This document shows positions 7,558 through 14,398 of a stretch of 25,588 nucleotides of DNA, piece by piece (the stretch's first letter is position 1; each line of letters begins with the position of its first letter). The stretch covers positions 1 through 25,588 of the forward strand of contig FR881484.1 of the NCBI GenBank assembly GCA_000434835.1. The letters are read 5' to 3'. The notes under the pieces were generated by a model. The model saw only the letters and a program-made list of their open reading frames with translations, did not search any database and was not told the DNA's origin. The DNA comes from Clostridium sp. CAG:594. Its GTDB lineage: Bacteria > Bacillota_I > Bacilli_A > RF39 > UBA660. Position numbers and translations under genes: made by a program.

Positions 7558-9301
7558 TTTCAAGTTCCTCCTTTGATAGTTGTGATAAAGCTATTTCCTT
7601 ATAAACCTTACACTTCTTTAATAGTTCAGCGTGAGTGCCGCATCCCTTAACAAAACCATTTTCTAATACGATTATTTCATCTGCATTTAAAATGGTACCA
7701 ATTCTTTGTGCGACAATTATGTTGGTTTTATCTTTAGCATTTTTCTTAAGTTCTTTTCTTAAGGTATAATCGGTTTTATAATCTAACGCACTAAACGAAT
7801 CATCAAATACGAATATTTCTGGGTCTTTCGCTACCGCACGTGCTATTGCAAGTCTTTGCTTTTGACCACCAGATATATTAGTTCCGCCAGATGATACGTT
7901 TGCATCATATCCTTTTGGCATCTTATCTATAAATTCAGATGCTTGTGCAATTCTAGCAGCGTTTTTCATATCTTTTTCGCTTACTTTTTTATCACCATAA
8001 GAAATGTTATATTTAACACTACCATTAAACATAACGGCACGTTGTGGCACATAACCTATCTTTTTATATAAAGCATCTAACTTATATTCTTTTATGTTTT
8101 TACCATCTATTAGTATTTCACCTTCCGTTGCATCATAAAAACGCATAATAAGGTTTACTATGGTACTTTTTCCAGATCCAGTTGAGCCTATAAGTGCTAG
8201 TGTATCTCCCTTTTTTGCTTTAAAAGAAATATTTTTAAGAATATATTCATCAGCATCAGGATACTTAAATGATACGTTTTTAAATTCAACTTCTCCCATT
8301 AACTTAGTATCAGATGAAAAAGTACCATCACATACTTTTGTTTCTGTATCCAAAACCTCTTTGATACGATCTGCAGAGACACTAGCTCTAGGATACATAA
8401 CAAATATCATTGCAAGCATTAAAAACGCCATAATAACTTGCATTGCATAACTTGAAAATACCACCATATCACTAAACAAGTTTAATCTATCAAACATACC
8501 TGCATTATTGATTAATCCAGCACCTATAATATAAATTGAAAGAGGAAGTAAATTCATTATAAGATACATTGTAGGAGACATTATAGACATCATTCTTTGG
8601 TTGAACATCTGCGTATTAGTAAGTTTTTGATTAGCATCTTCAAACCTATCTTCCTGATATTTTTCAGCATTAAACGCTCTTATAACACGTACTCCAGTTA
8701 AGTTCTCACGGGTTTTATCATTTATGTTATCAATTAGCTTTTGAACAATTTTAAATCTTGGTAAAACAATAAGCATTAGCGTACCTATAACAGATAGCAT
8801 AACAACTACCGCAACTCCTGTTGCAATACTCCATCTATAATTTTTACCTAATATTTTAAGAATTGCCCAAACAGCTGTAATAGGAGCTTTTATAATCATT
8901 TGAAGTCCCATTGATATAAACATTTGAATGTTTGTAATATCATTTGTTGTTCTTGTAATTAAGCTACTAGTTTTAAACTTTTTTATCTCTTCCATACTAA
9001 AACTTTGTACCTTGGAAAATAAAGTTTTTCTAATCTTTTGAGAGAATGTTGCAGAAATATAAGATGTTAAGTATCCAACTATAAATGCTGATATAAGCGA
9101 ACCTAATGCACATAAAAGCATATAACCACCTTGTGATAGTATGTCAGACATCTTACTTCCTTCTGTTTGAACTAGCTTTGTTATTTCAGACATATAATCA
9201 GGAAGTCTTAAATCAAGCCATACCTGAAATATAATTAACAAAGTACATACAAGTACTAAAAAATAATCTTTTTTATTAAATTCTTTTAACAACTTAGTCA
9301 T
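7550..9301 (-). CDS. Heterodimeric ABC exporter, BmrC/LmrC-type half with degenerate ATPase site
   Basis: 583 residues: six-helix membrane domain followed by an ABC ATPase. Walker A is GSTGSGKST (372-380) and the signature ISGGQKQR (476-483) is intact. Walker B reads FVFDD (497-501), with Asp in place of the catalytic Glu, and the switch His is replaced by Gln (VAQR, Gln532). This is the degenerate-site pattern of the BmrC/LmrC/TM287-type subunit. Paired with the downstream half, one composite site is competent and one is not. Such pairs export drugs or other amphiphilic compounds; the real substrate is unknown. It starts 15 bases after the marR stop, with AAAGGA (about 9315-9310) as ribosome site, so it is regulated by the upstream MarR in all likelihood. 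Confidence 0.93.
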   Translation of the reverse strand: MTKLLKEFNKKDYFLVLVCTLLIIFQVWLDLRLPDYMSEITKLVQTEGSKMSDILSQGGYMLLCALGSLISAFIVGYLTSYISATFSQKIRKTLFSKVQSFSMEEIKKFKTSSLITRTTNDITNIQMFISMGLQMIIKAPITAVWAILKILGKNYRWSIATGVAVVVMLSVIGTLMLIVLPRFKIVQKLIDNINDKTRENLTGVRVIRAFNAEKYQEDRFEDANQKLTNTQMFNQRMMSIMSPTMYLIMNLLPLSIYIIGAGLINNAGMFDRLNLFSDMVVFSSYAMQVIMAFLMLAMIFVMYPRASVSADRIKEVLDTETKVCDGTFSSDTKLMGEVEFKNVSFKYPDADEYILKNISFKAKKGDTLALIGSTGSGKSTIVNLIMRFYDATEGEILIDGKNIKEYKLDALYKKIGYVPQRAVMFNGSVKYNISYGDKKVSEKDMKNAARIAQASEFIDKMPKGYDANVSSGGTNISGGQKQRLAIARAVAKDPEIFVFDDSFSALDYKTDYTLRKELKKNAKDKTNIIVAQRIGTILNADEIIVLENGFVKGCGTHAELLKKCKVYKEIALSQLSKEELENE

Positions 9302-9315
9302 AATCTATTCCTTTC

Positions 9316-9744
9316 TTATTTTAAATTATCCGCTAATTTATCAATCACCTTAAAAAATACTTTTTTCTCTTCTAATGATATGCCATTTAATAGTTCTTTT
9401 TCAAACTTTTTAACTTTTATGTTCATTTCATTATGTCTTTTTACACTTAAATTAGTTAAAGTAACTTCTTTTTTTCTAGTATCTTTTTTGGAATCAATTC
9501 TTTTTATTAAACCATTTTTCTCCATTGTCTTTAAGATGCCAGATACGGTTGAACGCCTTATATCCGCTTCCTTTTCAATATCACTTTGATATACGGTATT
9601 ATCCCTATTCACATACAAGTATCTTAATATTTCAGCTTGTACGTGGGATATATTTTTTATGTTTTCTTTTTTTAGATACTTTAATATTTTCCTATTTATT
9701 AAATTATCAAGTCTTTTTATTTCGAAAGCTACTTTTCTTTCCAT
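9316..9744 (-). CDS. MarR family transcriptional regulator
   Basis: 142 residues with the MarR winged-helix layout: N-terminal dimerisation helices, ISHVQAEILRYLYVN, YQSDIEKEADIRRSTVSGILKTMEKNGLIKR (helix-turn-helix), the wing SKKDTRKKEVTLT, and C-terminal helices. It is the first gene of an operon with the two exporter halves, so the expected role is local repressor of the exporter and of itself. ATG 9744 is preferred. The in-frame GTG codons at 9756 and 9753 form part of the GGTG ribosome site, six bases before the ATG. The promoter (9784-9812) lies within a long imperfect inverted repeat, a possible operator. Confidence 0.92.
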   Translation of the reverse strand: MERKVAFEIKRLDNLINRKILKYLKKENIKNISHVQAEILRYLYVNRDNTVYQSDIEKEADIRRSTVSGILKTMEKNGLIKRIDSKKDTRKKEVTLTNLSVKRHNEMNIKVKKFEKELLNGISLEEKKVFFKVIDKLADNLK

Positions 9745-9776
9745 AATATTCACCACACTTTTGTAAGGTAACTAAC

Positions 9777-9819
9777 AAAAATAATTCTATCAACTTAAGT
9801 GTTATAAGTCAACAGAATT
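9777..9819 (-). terminator. Long hairpin terminator of the TasA-like gene, containing the marR promoter
   Basis: Arms 9805-9819 and 9783-9797 with a 7-base loop, then ATTTTTG. As minus-strand RNA all 15 positions pair. The three DNA mismatches are all G-U in that RNA and A-C in the opposite strand, which argues that the structure is kept for the minus-strand transcript, i.e. a terminator for the gene ending at 9845. Confidence 0.7.
9784..9812 (-). promoter_or_regulatory. Promoter (and possible MarR operator) of the exporter operon
   Basis: Minus strand: -35 TTGACT (9812-9807), 17-base spacer, -10 TAGAAT (9789-9784). The -35 lies in one arm and the -10 in the other arm of the inverted repeat at 9783-9819. 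As DNA the repeat matches 12 of 15 positions, so it could also serve as a MarR dimer site. Confidence 0.75.
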
Positions 9820-9844
9820 ATTATTAAAAATTATTAAAATTAAG

Positions 9845-10453
9845 TTACTTTTGAACAAATATATATTTGATATTTAAATTTAGTTTTACGTTTCCTTTAG
9901 GAAGTTCTTTTCCATCAAAACTTATTTTTAAATAACAGGAATGAACTTCATTTGGCTGAAGTGTTCCTTTAAAGATTTTATCTTCTATTCTAATGCTATT
10001 AAGAGCTTTTTCTATCTCATTATCATCTGTTTTTCCATCACCATCAAAATCAGCTTCTTTAAAAATAGTTTTTGCAATATCAAAATTTATTTTATTTTTC
10101 TTTTCCATATCATTTATAAGTGTTTTTTCATATTTTGCTTTTAAATTACCAGAATTAACAACATCATAAGTAAACAAAACACTATCACCTGGCTTTGTTA
10201 GTGAAATAGAAAAATCACCTATATAAGTTTTATCATATTTCAGAGCCGGATATTTAATTATTTTAGCATCACCATATGTTTTAGATTCTAAACTATCAAA
10301 ATGAACATTCCATCTTGAATCTGTTATGGTACTATTTTTATTTATTTTGGCTGTTTTACTCATCGCAGTATATGCAATTGCTAATGATAAAACAGATACT
10401 ATAAGTGCTATAAAAGCCATTATCTTTATGTTTTTTTGTTTATTTTCTTTCAT
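9845..10453 (-). CDS. Secreted TasA/camelysin-like protein with one EF-hand loop
   Basis: 202 residues. An N-terminal hydrophobic segment (about 11-30, AFIALIVSVLSLAIAYTAMS) acts as signal peptide or anchor. The part ISLTKPGDSVLFTYDVVNSGNLKAKYE resembles the G-D...F.V.N.G.L core of TasA/camelysin (SipW-dependent) fibre proteins, and the last part (GTLQPNEVHSCYLKISFD..) resembles the second half of such beta-sandwich domains. Between them lies DFDGDGKTDDNE (135-146), a textbook EF-hand/dockerin-type calcium loop with Asp at 1, 3 and 5, Gly at 6 and Glu at 12. No SipW signal peptidase is in the window. Start ATG 10453 follows AGGAGAT. Family assignment is tentative; secretion is well supported. 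Confidence 0.7.
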   Translation of the reverse strand: MKENKQKNIKIMAFIALIVSVLSLAIAYTAMSKTAKINKNSTITDSRWNVHFDSLESKTYGDAKIIKYPALKYDKTYIGDFSISLTKPGDSVLFTYDVVNSGNLKAKYEKTLINDMEKKNKINFDIAKTIFKEADFDGDGKTDDNEIEKALNSIRIEDKIFKGTLQPNEVHSCYLKISFDGKELPKGNVKLNLNIKYIFVQK

Positions 10454-10479
10454 TAGACTATCTCCTATTTTCTAAAATG

Positions 10480-10508
10480 ATATTAACACAACACTTAGAT
10501 TTGGTCAA
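10480..10508 (-). promoter_or_regulatory. Promoter of the TasA-like gene
   Basis: Minus strand: -35 TTGACC (10508-10503), 17-base spacer, -10 TAATAT (10485-10480) preceded by TGT (extended -10). The -35 lies inside the last codons of the upstream gene, which ends at 10495. Confidence 0.7.
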
Positions 10509-11367
10509 CCTGTTTTAATTTTCCAATACCTATATGAATTTCTTTTTTATTTATTAATAAACTCTTTAATTTTACTTGTAAAGATGTTTTACATACTAAT
10601 AAATTATAGTCTTTTATATAAACGTCATTAAAAACAAAATCCAAAATATCTCTAGTGCACTCTCCCATTGATTTTATAGAAAACAACTTACTAAATTTTA
10701 GTATATTTGAATTATCATCTAATAACGCTAAGACCTCAGGACTTAAAAGCCACGACTCTATGTAATAATTAATATCTTTAACATTAAAATATCTTTCTAT
10801 TTCATAAGTAGATTTTCTTATTGAACTACGTACGTCTTCTTCTTTTAAGCTAGCTCCTTTCGGCACATGCATTTTTATGCATTCTTCCTTCTCTTTAGTA
10901 ATAGGATTTTCTGATACTAACTCGTACTGAAAACCACCTACTTCAATTATTCTTAAATTAATAAAGTAACTAGCCCAAAGCATCTGAGATATTCTAACGC
11001 TTTCATATCCTCTTATATATATATCATCTAATAATGTATTTTTAACTCTTTTTATATGAATACTTTTTTGTTCGTCCGATAAGTTATATTTACTCATATT
11101 TTTCCTGTGTATATCGCATCCTAATAAAATCATAACTGATGTTATAAACAAATTGCATTCTCCAAATAACTCACTTACCTTTTTCATTTTCCAAAGCTTA
11201 GAAAGACCTTCTTTATTTCTATCATATAATTTATAAAATAATTCTTCTACTTTATTTTTTAACACTTCATTATTATTTATATCATATACAACTTCAAGAC
11301 ATCTTTTTTTATATTCCTCATCTTTAATACCATAAAAATGTAACGCTTCTATTATTTTCTCTTGCAT
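10495..11367 (-). CDS. Acyltransferase-domain (DUF5596/GNAT-like C-terminal) protein
   Basis: 290 residues, soluble, mostly helical N-terminal half. The C-terminal half contains IKMHVPKGASLKEEDVRSSI, then YYIESWLLSPEVLALLDDNSNILKFSKLF and ILDFVF. It matches the pattern I know from Bacillota proteins annotated as acyltransferase-domain / DUF5596 (HIP.G..L..E.V..SL, then SWLLSP.L..LL...SNI..F). The fold is described as GNAT-like, and the substrate is unknown. Start ATG 11367 follows AGAGGGAT. It has its own promoter (11418-11446). No terminator separates it from the TasA-like gene, whose promoter lies inside its 3' end. Confidence 0.65.
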   Translation of the reverse strand: MQEKIIEALHFYGIKDEEYKKRCLEVVYDINNNEVLKNKVEELFYKLYDRNKEGLSKLWKMKKVSELFGECNLFITSVMILLGCDIHRKNMSKYNLSDEQKSIHIKRVKNTLLDDIYIRGYESVRISQMLWASYFINLRIIEVGGFQYELVSENPITKEKEECIKMHVPKGASLKEEDVRSSIRKSTYEIERYFNVKDINYYIESWLLSPEVLALLDDNSNILKFSKLFSIKSMGECTRDILDFVFNDVYIKDYNLLVCKTSLQVKLKSLLINKKEIHIGIGKLKQVDQI

Positions 11368-11417
11368 GTTATATCCCTCTGATTTCTATTTTATATATCC
11401 TTGTTCTTACACTTAAA

Positions 11418-11446
11418 ATATTAACACATTCGGCATACCTTGACAA
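11418..11446 (-). promoter_or_regulatory. Promoter of the DUF5596-like gene
   Basis: Minus strand: -35 TTGTCA (11446-11441), 17-base spacer, -10 TAATAT (11423-11418) preceded by TGT. The -10 region TGTGTTAATAT is identical to that of the promoter at 10480-10508. Confidence 0.7.
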
Positions 11447-11504
11447 TTGTTATTTATAGGTAATCAAGGTAATATGTGATATAAAGTAGATATGTTTTAA
11501 ACCA

Positions 11505-11516
11505 CATAAGCTTATG
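11505..11516. repeat. 12-bp palindrome CATAAGCTTATG
   Basis: A perfect 12-bp palindrome between the ORF6N gene stop and the promoter of the DUF5596-like gene. No T-run follows, so it is not a standard terminator; its role is unknown. Confidence 0.35.
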
Positions 11517-11535
11517 ATCACGTATTATATACTTA

Positions 11536-12384
11536 TTATAACATAGCATTAATTCTTTTTAATAATTCTTGAACAAATATCTCTTCATGCTCTCTATTTA
11601 TATAACTGTAACTTTTTCCTAAATCTTTTAAAGACATTCCGCTACTATATACTATATTTCTATCTAAAATAATATATCTATCATGAAATGGATTTTTATT
11701 TATAAATTCTATATTTTCATATTGAGTTTTATATTTTTTTACTAATAATTCATCTATATTTTTAGATATAATTATTATTTTTTTATCTATATTTCTTAAT
11801 ATATCAAAAAGTTCTTTATTAGAATAATTATCTATTATAATTATTTCATTATTTGCTTCATTAAAGATATCTATTAAAATACTATAAGAGTCATATATTT
11901 TTCCTTCATAAATAATCGTTTTTTCTTTCGATGAAAATTTATTAAATGACTCTTCTAATTTTAGTATTCTTTCTTCATGATTTATTAACATTTTATTATT
12001 TTTTAATTCTTCTGATATATATTTTTTCATCAAAACAAATGCATCCATTATTTGAAGTGTCATTTGTGAAGCTTTTTTTCCTTTTAAAATTGTAGCAAGC
12101 ATATAAACTCCTTGCTCAGTAAATACTCTTGGATTACTTCTAGATTTAGAACTAACATTTGCGGTCAAATATTTTGACCACAAATCTTTACATTCATGAT
12201 TTGTTAATTTAAAGCTATATCTTTCAGGAAATTTATCTATATTATTTTTTACTGCTTGATTAATTTCTTTAGTTCCATTTTTGCATTCATAAAGTCTTGC
12301 TAAATCAGAATCTAGCATTACTTCTACTCCTCTAATTTTATAAATCATATTTTCTATTTTTTCTTTTTCTATTAATTCATTCAT
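11536..12384 (-). CDS. ORF6N-domain DNA-binding protein with C-terminal HKD/PLD-like domain
   Basis: 282 residues. Residues about 10-100 form an ORF6N domain (IYKIRGVEVMLDSDLARLY, then NNIDKFPERYSFKLT, VFTEQGVYMLATIL), known from phage antirepressor/RhuM-like proteins. A short coiled-coil-like stretch follows (about 140-160). The C-terminal part has NEIIIIDNYSN and FHDRYIILDRN..YSSGMSLKDLG, a single HKD-like motif (H-x-R-x4-D, Arg in place of the usual Lys) of the phospholipase D type. This domain pair is common in accessory regions of gut bacteria, and its function is not established. Start ATG 12384 is chosen because AAAGGAG lies upstream; a longer frame to 12444 adds 20 unlikely residues. 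It has its own promoter and a leader of about 145 bases. CpG is rare, as in the neighbouring cassettes. Confidence 0.85.
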   Translation of the reverse strand: MNELIEKEKIENMIYKIRGVEVMLDSDLARLYECKNGTKEINQAVKNNIDKFPERYSFKLTNHECKDLWSKYLTANVSSKSRSNPRVFTEQGVYMLATILKGKKASQMTLQIMDAFVLMKKYISEELKNNKMLINHEERILKLEESFNKFSSKEKTIIYEGKIYDSYSILIDIFNEANNEIIIIDNYSNKELFDILRNIDKKIIIISKNIDELLVKKYKTQYENIEFINKNPFHDRYIILDRNIVYSSGMSLKDLGKSYSYINREHEEIFVQELLKRINAML

Positions 12385-12451
12385 AGTTTTTTTCTCCTTT
12401 GCAAATAAAAAAGAGACATACCAAATAAAAGTATATCTCCGCATTCATGCA

Positions 12452-12477
12452 TATAAGATTAGTTGCTTTATCTTATA
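12452..12477. repeat. 8-bp inverted repeat in the leader of the ORF6N gene
   Basis: TATAAGAT and ATCTTATA are separated by ten bases and lie between the predicted promoter and the ORF6N start codon. This could be an RNA hairpin in the leader or an operator. Confidence 0.4.
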
Positions 12478-12534
12478 AACTCTAGTCGACCAAATTGTCA
12501 TATTAATACTTAGCAACTTAATTAATACATATAA

Positions 12535-12563
12535 ATCATATCAAAATAATATTTCTATAGCAA
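12535..12563 (-). promoter_or_regulatory. Promoter of the ORF6N gene
   Basis: Minus strand: -35 TTGCTA (12563-12558), 17-base spacer, -10 TATGAT (12540-12535). It lies just beyond the last rlmD-end copy. Confidence 0.5.
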
Positions 12564-12599
12564 GGTATATTTAATAAATATGACCTATTAATTTATAAG

Positions 12600-12665
12600 T
12601 TAGTTAGATTTTCTTTCCAAAACATATACACACTCAACGTGGCTAGTATTAGAAAACATATCAAA
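12600..12665 (-). pseudogene. Detached 3' end of an rlmD allele
   Basis: The frame reads FDMFSNTSHVECVYVLERKSN then TAA, and the intact rlmD ends FDMFPNTSHVECVCVLERR. Over the 56 shared bases there are 5 differences, 3 of them synonymous. The piece has no start and no upstream rlmD body. It is best read as a terminal fragment of another rlmD allele, or the original chromosomal end, cut off by insertion of the two genes at 12666-14395. Confidence 0.8.
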
Positions 12666-12666
12666 T
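12611..12666 (-). repeat. rlmD-end repeat, distal copy (att-like)
   Basis: 56 bases from ATTTGATATG to GAAAGAA, 51/56 identical to the rlmD end at 14404-14459. It begins exactly at the stop codon of the P-loop gene (TAA at 12668-12666). Unlike the other copies, the AGAAGG ribosome site after it is lost (GAAAGAAAATC). Confidence 0.85.
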
Positions 12667-13754
12667 TATATTAGTTTCTTAATAAATTCATTTGTCCCTT
12701 TATACCAACTATATATACCCTTTTTTCTTTCTTTATACTTATTAAGCTCTTCTTCGGTATAATTTTCATTTAAATTTTTATATCTTTCTATTGTTCTTAT
12801 ATAACAATTATCAATACAAGTTCTTATAATAATTATTTTACCTTTTAGTAGTTTAATATCTTTTATACAATGAAATTGAGCACAATCAATAACCAATGTT
12901 TTAGTATTATCTTTGCAATAATTTATTATTTCATTATAAATCAAATCAAAATCATCTGATAATGAAGGTAGTTCTTTATATTTATTTCTAAAATAAATTC
13001 CTAATTCCTTATTTATCCCAGTTGCATACTCAAATCTAATTTCATTAAAAATATCATCAGTATCTACAACTAAATAATTATCAGTATTAAAATTATTTTC
13101 CGCATATGTTGATTTTCCAGATCCACTTTGCCCTGTTAAATTGATAACTTCATCATTAGTTAATGTTTTAATATATGGTTCTTTATCAATAAATAAATTT
13201 ATCAAAACATTACTTTGTATTTCTTCTAATACTTCTTTTACTTTATTGTAACAATCATAGTCTACTTTATGCCAAGGCTTGATTGAATCATTGAATGTTT
13301 TAATTGCAATATCAATATTTTCCATTGTTATTTTATCCTTTATAATTCTTAATGCTAAATCATAATATCCTCTTGATGCTAATAATCCAATACATTCGAA
13401 ATATGTCTTGAGTGGTAAATCACTTACTTCATAAAAATGATTCAATAATTCAGAGGAAATAGGAATTGGATTCTTTAAAATAATTTTATTTGCAATAATA
13501 ATTCCTCCTGGAGTCTTCATATTCTCTACTTCATATATTTCTCCATCATTTGGTATTTCAACCTCATATAAAGTATCTCCTCTAGCCATCCATCTTAATA
13601 CACACTTTTCATTTGTAAAATTAAAACCACCTTTTAAATTCCAATCTTTATTTGCTGGATCCCATCTATCAGCTGTAATTTCTTCATTAATTTTAAATTC
13701 TTCATTTTCTTTGTTAGCTATATTAGTACCAAATGCCCACTTTAAATATTTCAT
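12666..13754 (-). CDS. Accessory P-loop NTPase/kinase-like protein with an unidentified N-terminal domain
   Basis: 362 residues. The first about 100 residues (W.FG.N, ADRWDP, GGFNF, LRWMARGDTLYEVEIP, MKTPGGIIIANKIIL) form a beta-rich domain I cannot name. A helical middle follows. The C-terminal about 160 residues are a P-loop kinase-like domain: LTGQSGSGKST (Walker A, about 206-216), VVDTDDIFNEI, LVIDCAQF (Walker B-like) and IIIRTCIDNCYIRTIERY, a lid-like Arg-rich region. It could phosphorylate a small molecule or nucleic acid end; the substrate is unknown. ATG 13754 is chosen because AAGAAGG, supplied by the rlmD-end repeat, is seven bases upstream; the longer frame from 13793 reads through the repeat. 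The stop coincides with the edge of the next repeat. I counted only about three CpG in 1.1 kb by eye, fewer than in rlmD, suggesting a foreign origin. Confidence 0.75.
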   Translation of the reverse strand: MKYLKWAFGTNIANKENEEFKINEEITADRWDPANKDWNLKGGFNFTNEKCVLRWMARGDTLYEVEIPNDGEIYEVENMKTPGGIIIANKIILKNPIPISSELLNHFYEVSDLPLKTYFECIGLLASRGYYDLALRIIKDKITMENIDIAIKTFNDSIKPWHKVDYDCYNKVKEVLEEIQSNVLINLFIDKEPYIKTLTNDEVINLTGQSGSGKSTYAENNFNTDNYLVVDTDDIFNEIRFEYATGINKELGIYFRNKYKELPSLSDDFDLIYNEIINYCKDNTKTLVIDCAQFHCIKDIKLLKGKIIIIRTCIDNCYIRTIERYKNLNENYTEEELNKYKERKKGIYSWYKGTNEFIKKLI

Positions 13755-13763
13755 TTCTTTACC

Positions 13764-13820
13764 TTCTTTCCAACACACAAATTGCCTCGTCATGCCTATA
13801 CACTAAAGGACATATCAAAT
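13764..13820 (-). repeat. rlmD-end repeat, middle copy (att-like)
   Basis: Starts ATTTGATATGT at the methyltransferase stop (TAA 13822-13820) and ends TTGGAAAGAAGGTAA, both ends identical to the rlmD end. The centre is diverged, with one extra base. In one frame it still reads RHDEAICVLERR then TAA (stop 13759-13761), against HVECVCVLERR in rlmD. It supplies the AGAAGG ribosome site of the P-loop gene. Confidence 0.8.
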
Positions 13821-14395
13821 TATTTATTCTTTTTGGCTATAATATTGAAATAATGCCATTTTTTATTGTCTACATCTCTTACATATTCTATTTCATCAAA
13901 GAGTAATACTTCATATTTAGATAATTTTCTAATAATTTCTTCTTTACTAAAAGTATTAATCCAATTTGTTTTATTCCATGCGTCTTTATCTCCAAATAAT
14001 TGACCTACAAAATAACCTCCAGGATTAATAGAATCATATATATAATTCCATAATTTATCAAAATACAATGGATTACAAAATGGGATACTAAACATTGCCA
14101 GTATACAATCTGTTTTTGGTATAACTAAGTCTTCAAAATTACTTTCTATAAATGTTACATTATTTTTTTCTTCCTCTGTTAATCTATTTAAAATAAAATC
14201 TTTATTTAATTGTCTATCAATAGAAGTTACTTTATAACCTCTTTTCAATAAATAAACAGATTCATTTCCTGCTCCGCATCCTAAATCAACAAAATTATTT
14301 ATATCTTTATAATTATCTAAAAATTCAATTAATAAATCTCCAACTTTATCGTTTAAGCTATCATTTTGATAATTACCCCAATCTTTTTCATTCAT
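13820..14395 (-). CDS. Accessory class I SAM-dependent methyltransferase
   Basis: 191 residues. Motif I is FVDLGCGAGNES (about 35-46), the acidic end of beta 2 is TSIDR, motif III region is FIESNFEDL, motif IV region is CILAMFSIPF, then PGGYFVGQLFGDKDAW, and C-terminal strands YEVLLFDEIE and HYFNIIAKK. The layout is a small-molecule-type methyltransferase, like TehB or UbiE-type proteins; the substrate is unknown. It starts 3 bases after the rlmD stop and uses the AGAAGG inside the last rlmD codons as ribosome site, so it must be co-transcribed and probably translationally coupled with rlmD. Its stop lies exactly at the start of the middle rlmD-end repeat. Together with the P-loop gene it forms an inserted pair. 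Confidence 0.85.
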   Translation of the reverse strand: MNEKDWGNYQNDSLNDKVGDLLIEFLDNYKDINNFVDLGCGAGNESVYLLKRGYKVTSIDRQLNKDFILNRLTEEEKNNVTFIESNFEDLVIPKTDCILAMFSIPFCNPLYFDKLWNYIYDSINPGGYFVGQLFGDKDAWNKTNWINTFSKEEIIRKLSKYEVLLFDEIEYVRDVDNKKWHYFNIIAKKNK

Positions 14396-14398
14396 ATC

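Noticed and set aside
11505..11516. CATAAGCTTATG palindrome as terminator of the ORF6N gene
   Set aside because: There is no loop and no T-run after it on the minus strand; kept only as a palindrome.
12385..12444. 20-residue N-terminal extension of the ORF6N protein
   Set aside because: AAAGGAG directly precedes ATG 12384 and the extension does not belong to the ORF6N domain.
13755..13793. Upstream extension of the P-loop gene (MTRQFVCWKEGKE)
   Set aside because: The extra codons are a read of the rlmD-end repeat in another frame; the AGAAGG site inside it points to ATG 13754.
12384..14395. Search for an integrase or transposase that would explain the rlmD-end repeats
   Set aside because: None of the genes in or near the array encodes a recombinase; any enzyme must be elsewhere, so no mobile element call was made.
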